Shown: positions 60,013 to 64,000 of the stretch, one piece after another
Layout of the letters: each line of letters opens with the position of its first letter
How positions within the stretch are numbered: the stretch's first letter is position 1
Origin: Camarhynchus parvulus
Taxonomy: Eukaryota; Chordata; Aves; Passeriformes; Thraupidae
NCBI RefSeq assembly: GCF_901933205.1
Contig: NC_044572.1
Location: forward strand, 79,233,465-79,297,464
DNA length: 64,000 nt
Reading direction: 5' to 3'
Made by a program: the position numbers and the translations under genes
The notes under the pieces: generated by a model
What the model was told of the DNA's origin: nothing
The model's database searches: none
What the model saw: the letters and a program-made list of their open reading frames with translations, nothing else

Positions 60013-63000
60013 TGGGAACCTTCTCTGTCATAACTCCAGAACTTGTTCCTAAACATGACTGTACAATCAAGACAGGCTTACTGAGTATTTTGGTATTTGG
60101 CAATATCTGAATATCCAAATACTTGAAAAGGTATGTGCCACTTAGTTTCTTAACAATATTATAAAGAAATAGAATTATGAGGCTTACACTCTTCCATGTG
60201 TATAGAACACAGGTTTCCAGCGCCCTTGAAGTGTGGTGGTGCTTGGGTTTGTAATTTGAGAGTAAGCATGTTTCTCCTGCAGCTGACTTCTTACCTGACT
60301 GGCACTTCTGAAATTTAATTTAGGCTTCACAGGTGTGCTAATTGAACTTTATTAATTTTAAATGCCTGAACTGTGTTATGAAGGGCAAGAAAGCATTTGT
60401 TTATGTTTTAAAGAGTGAGGGTAAAAAAGGGATTGGTATTTCTAGCTTGCTCTTCTCCAAATTTCTTGCATAAGAAATAAAGATCTCTTCCTAAGATTCC
60501 AGTAAAAACTACAGATAACCTTTATAAAATCCAGATGACTACTGGGTAGCTTTTTGTTTTAACAATGTAGACACCTACAAGTTCAGTCTTAAGATTCCAC
60601 TTTTCTGAACCTTGATGTATTATGTAGTATGCCACCTTTTTTTTTATTCTTAATGATAGATAATTAAGGGTAATTTGTATCAATTTTTACTCGCAGAACT
60701 AGATTTATTAGCAACAGAAAGTGATGCTCTTTCTCATGCATTTCTGCCATATCAGTCCACTGTTAAAACCATATATCCTGACATGCATCCCTGTGTATAT
60801 TGTATATCCTGGCCTTCCACTCTTGGTAGTGCTGATTAATATGTAATGTTTTGTATCTACCTTCTTGTCCATTTCCTAGTATTTATATTTAGCACAGGTT
60901 ATTTTGTTACCTGCTAAGTGTGAGACTTGTTACTTTTCTGGGCATTTAGTAAAACTGTGTTAGGCATGTTTATTGGGAATTTATAGTAGCCATTATTAAA
61001 AATGGGGAGTTTGCCAAACAGGTTTTTTTTTTTTTTGTAACATGTTGCATTTTACTGCTTCGTAAATAAAGGAAACACGTGGGCTGCATGAGCTCCATGT
61101 GTCCAGCTCGTTCTAAGACAGCATGGATAAGTCTTTTAAATCCTGGTTTCTCTCAAAATATAATGGCAATTTGTGATGATGTTTTCTCTGAAGAGTGATG
61201 ACCAGTGTAACCTAGGCATCTTCAAATGGTTTAGAAATTATTTGTTATATGATGATACATGCTTCAGAACAAAGTAATTCTTGTAAGAGTTTAATGATGA
61301 AAACGGTCAATTTTTTAACAATCATTTCCACTTATAAATTGAAATGGGTCAGATGACAATGAGACTTCTTTCTGTTTTCCCTCAATTATAGTAGTAACAG
61401 ATCTTTAGTGAACTTCAGCATTCAGAAATAGAGCATCTCATAACTAATTGACAGCGAAATGCACGTGCAAGTAGAAAATTATTCTTGTGCTTATTTTTAT
61501 CCTCAGAGTTTTAACAGCTGCATATTTCAATTATGTGTGGCTAATTAGAAGCCTGGCTTAAAGGCACTACCGCTCTTGGGGTTTTAAAAAATACATTGGG
61601 CTATTTATCACAAGAATGAAATTCTGAGTCTGTTTTCACTTTGGACTATTTCTTCCATGTTTCACTGCTTCTTTTTTGCCTGGAGAGATGAGGCATTGCC
61701 TTCAGTTGTATTAGGTTACTCAAGCTTGTTACTCAAGCAGTCTTCGTTCATAGGATCCTTTTTTTCAGAGGATGCTAACACTGCCCTGTAATGACTTTAT
61801 TTGGATTGTCAGACTGTTGGCCTCTTAAAATCCAGAGATAATGGATTTTTTTTTTCTGGTATTGGTATTTGTTTCAGAGAGTTTGGAGGAAATTACAATA
61901 ATGGTCTCCTAGTGCCTCGAGGCAGAGGTGAAGTTTCAAAATCTTAGATAAATACCACTGTTTACTGGTGGACCTTGAGCAGCCACCTGCTTGTCTGAAA
62001 GTCAAGCTTTTATTCTCTCTGTTGCCTCTTAAAGTGTTCTCTGAGGGCTTTGGCTAAAGCATCAAAGGTTCTCTCCTAAGCAGTGGATAAATTGTGAAAT
62101 CACTCAAACGGTGTGTAGCTTTCCTTGAGCCTCTCCTTTGGGCTTTGTCAAGAGAGACATGGGTTTTATGCTGCTGTTGGACTGTGTGTTCTGAATGAAT
62201 TGAGTCTTTGGACAGCTGCAGGGACCAGTTTTGCACCATGATCTGGGCCTAGAACTGTCACTCTGAAGCAGGGGGTGGAACTGCTGTGTTGAAGATAAGG
62301 CTTTCAGAAAGGAGAACTCAAGATGCTTTCTCGATTTATATAAATCATGCTTGAAAGAGCAATTGCCATGTCAGGTGAAATAAAAGAGCATTATGTAATG
62401 GGCCTTGAAACATCTCCAAGCTGAAGTAATCATGACAAGATTCAGTCCAGTTTGCTGACAGTTTGCTTTCTGCACCCTTCCTTATGGTAAATCCATTAAA
62501 TTTCACTCCGTTTTTAACAGAAGAGGGAGTGGACTTAGTGATTAGCAGCTAATGTGATAGCACCAGCTTTACTTCATTGTGAAATGATGTGTGTAACAAT
62601 GTGAGAGTATGACCTTTTTTTGTTCCTGAAACTGGTGAAATATGTTGACTTATAGAACACATTAAGCAGGATTTTGTCATCGTTTGGAGATACAGTAGAA
62701 AATTCAGCAAGGAGAACATTATACACTATAAAAAGAATTTTATTTCTTTTCAAGGCTGTTTAAGGAACTGATTGAAAGTTCTAAATAAACACCCATAAAT
62801 GTAATATATTTAGCTATTAGTGGAGTTTAGACTAGTTCAGAAAGACATTTTAACTTGACTAGGATGGGAGTGTTGGGGCGGCCTTTGTGCGGGCTTGTTT
62901 GCTTTGCTTTTGGTGTTGTTTGTCTTTTTTTTGGTTTTTTTAACTTACTTTAAGAAAAACTACTGCTGTTTTCAGAACAGTTAATGTTTATGTCCTTGGT

Positions 63001-64000
63001 GACCAAACATGCTTAATTCTGCATTGGTGCTTGCTCTGTGCAGTTGGAAAGTGTCATTGAATCTTGTGATTTTTTTTTGTTTTTTAAGACATTGTATGAC
63101 CATCTTTTTTTTGAATGGACTAAAAACAGGAAAATAACTCACAAAAAGGGTGCAGAAATGCTCAAACGAAGAACAAAAGAACAAAGCCAGATTCAAACAT
63201 GATTTGAAATGACATTGGTAGAACTTTATTTTCACTTTTAGAATCCTGCTTAAAAAATGTGCTCTCTCCTGTGCACAGATAACCACTGACTTCAAGAGGG
63301 AAACTTGATAAACATGGACAGAATCAGGTCCACAAGCACTAACACCCTTTTTTTACTAAGTATGAAATACATGTGTAAGCATTTTCCAGATGTTTCAAAT
63401 GTTTTCATTGCCATCTTCTGAACCTGGATTTGATGTGGATAATTAAAAGCGTCATTGCTTACATAGCAAATAGGGAGGAATAAATGTTTTACAGTGTGTT
63501 TATTGTGCATGACCAGATGTCATGTTATCACGCTGCATTATTTTTCTTTGAGATTAATAGTGCTTTGTCTGTCTCCCAGATGTATGCGACACCTGCTACT
63601 TTAATATCTGTCTAGGTCATTGTTACAGAAAGTCTCTCCACTCTATCCCTGCTGTAAGGATAGATCCTGTATAATGACTTTGCTCCAGTTTATGCTGTTT
63701 GTTTTTCATCATTTAGAGGATACATGCATTGATCAGTGGAGCTGTAGGAAAAGTCCTCAGCTTCCTTCTCTCTCTTCTGGCATTGAGAGTGTTTTCAAGC
63801 CCAGTTGTAGAGTGGATGTGAGAGCTGAAGCTGTTTCCTGGTTTGGCCAAAACCTCCATGCCAATGCAGACATCAGGACAGAGAGAAACAGATCTGTCTC
63901 TTCCACCTACTGGTTTTGCCAGACGAAAACAGAGGTGCAAATTTCTTTCGCTATCCCTTTATCCTCTTTGTGGTGTTTCTGGCATTCATTTAGCTCATGA
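60013..64000 (+). other. Presumed intron to window end
   Basis: AT-rich with T-rich tracts (61,021-61,036; about 62,900-62,942) and a perfect 12-base palindrome TGCCTCGAGGCA at 61,913. Two sequence-complex stretches are discussed in the findings. A plus-strand frame from 63,620 runs off the end of the window (126 codons) but resembles no known protein and lacks exon-like boundaries. No exon recognised. Confidence 0.5.
60710..60752. repeat. Short unexplained repeat, copy 2
   Basis: Near-identical to 52,208-52,255 in the same orientation: AGCAACAGAAAGTGATG then CTCTTTCTCATGCATTTCTG and CCATAT. Flanking sequences do not obviously match beyond this core. It may be the remnant of an unrecognised interspersed repeat. 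Confidence 0.8.

Noticed and set aside
59753..60118. 121-codon minus-strand frame as a host gene
   Set aside because: It is the C-terminal part of CR1 ORF2, continuous with CR1 3' sequence at 59,434; the part beyond about 60,012 is chance extension.
61913..61924. Perfect 12-base palindrome TGCCTCGAGGCA
   Set aside because: Palindromes of this length occur by chance in 64 kb; no paired site or other context supports a function.
63620..64000. 126-codon plus-strand frame open at the window end, considered as the next coding exon
   Set aside because: No clear acceptor at the start of the frame, no recognised protein family, and serine/cysteine-rich composition like a chance frame. The cut at the window edge prevents a firm decision.
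1..64000. CRISPR array, operon, plasmid or phage content
   Set aside because: No regularly spaced direct repeats, no adjacent long co-directional frames and no ribosome-binding sites; repeat content is vertebrate.

Overview
The window looks like chromosomal DNA from a bird, most likely a songbird. The evidence is the repeat content. There are five copies of CR1-type LINE retrotransposons, three of which end in or near the avian CR1 3' signature (ATTCTATGATTCT or its complement). There is also one solo retroviral LTR of a layout I recognise from passerine genomes. AT-rich non-coding DNA surrounds a single strong CpG island. No bacterial or viral gene organisation is present, and almost all open frames are short chance frames.

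Layout. Positions 1 to about 36,130 are gene-poor, AT-rich DNA with simple repeats and three CR1 relics: about 20.2 kb on the minus strand, 25.3-26.1 kb on the plus strand (very old), and 29.1-29.4 kb on the plus strand. From about 36,130 to 38,510 lies a large CpG island holding at least two candidate first exons on the plus strand. They end at consensus splice donors after 36,770 and 37,865. The island also has GC boxes, a (CCG)(CAG) repeat, a GGGA repeat, a purine tract and a TG repeat. Just past the island a 138-bp minus-strand segment has both a good acceptor and a good donor and may be an exon of an antisense transcript. From 38.5 kb to the end the sequence reads as the first intron of the plus-strand gene. 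It is T-rich and holds a solo LTR (about 43.93-44.31 kb, minus) and three CR1 copies (52.36-53.33 kb plus, 54.05-55.0 kb minus, 59.43-60.01 kb minus).

Function. The window appears to capture the upstream flank, the CpG-island promoter, the first exon(s) and the beginning of a very long first intron of one vertebrate gene. That layout is typical of large, developmentally or neuronally regulated genes. I could not identify the gene, because the candidate first exons look mainly untranslated and no recognisable protein-coding exon follows within 26 kb.

I found no convincing previously undescribed biological system. The points most worth checking are the paired first exons, the possible antisense spliced exon, a short unexplained duplicated motif 8.5 kb apart, the old CR1 relic, and a few sequence-complex stretches that could be conserved regulatory elements.
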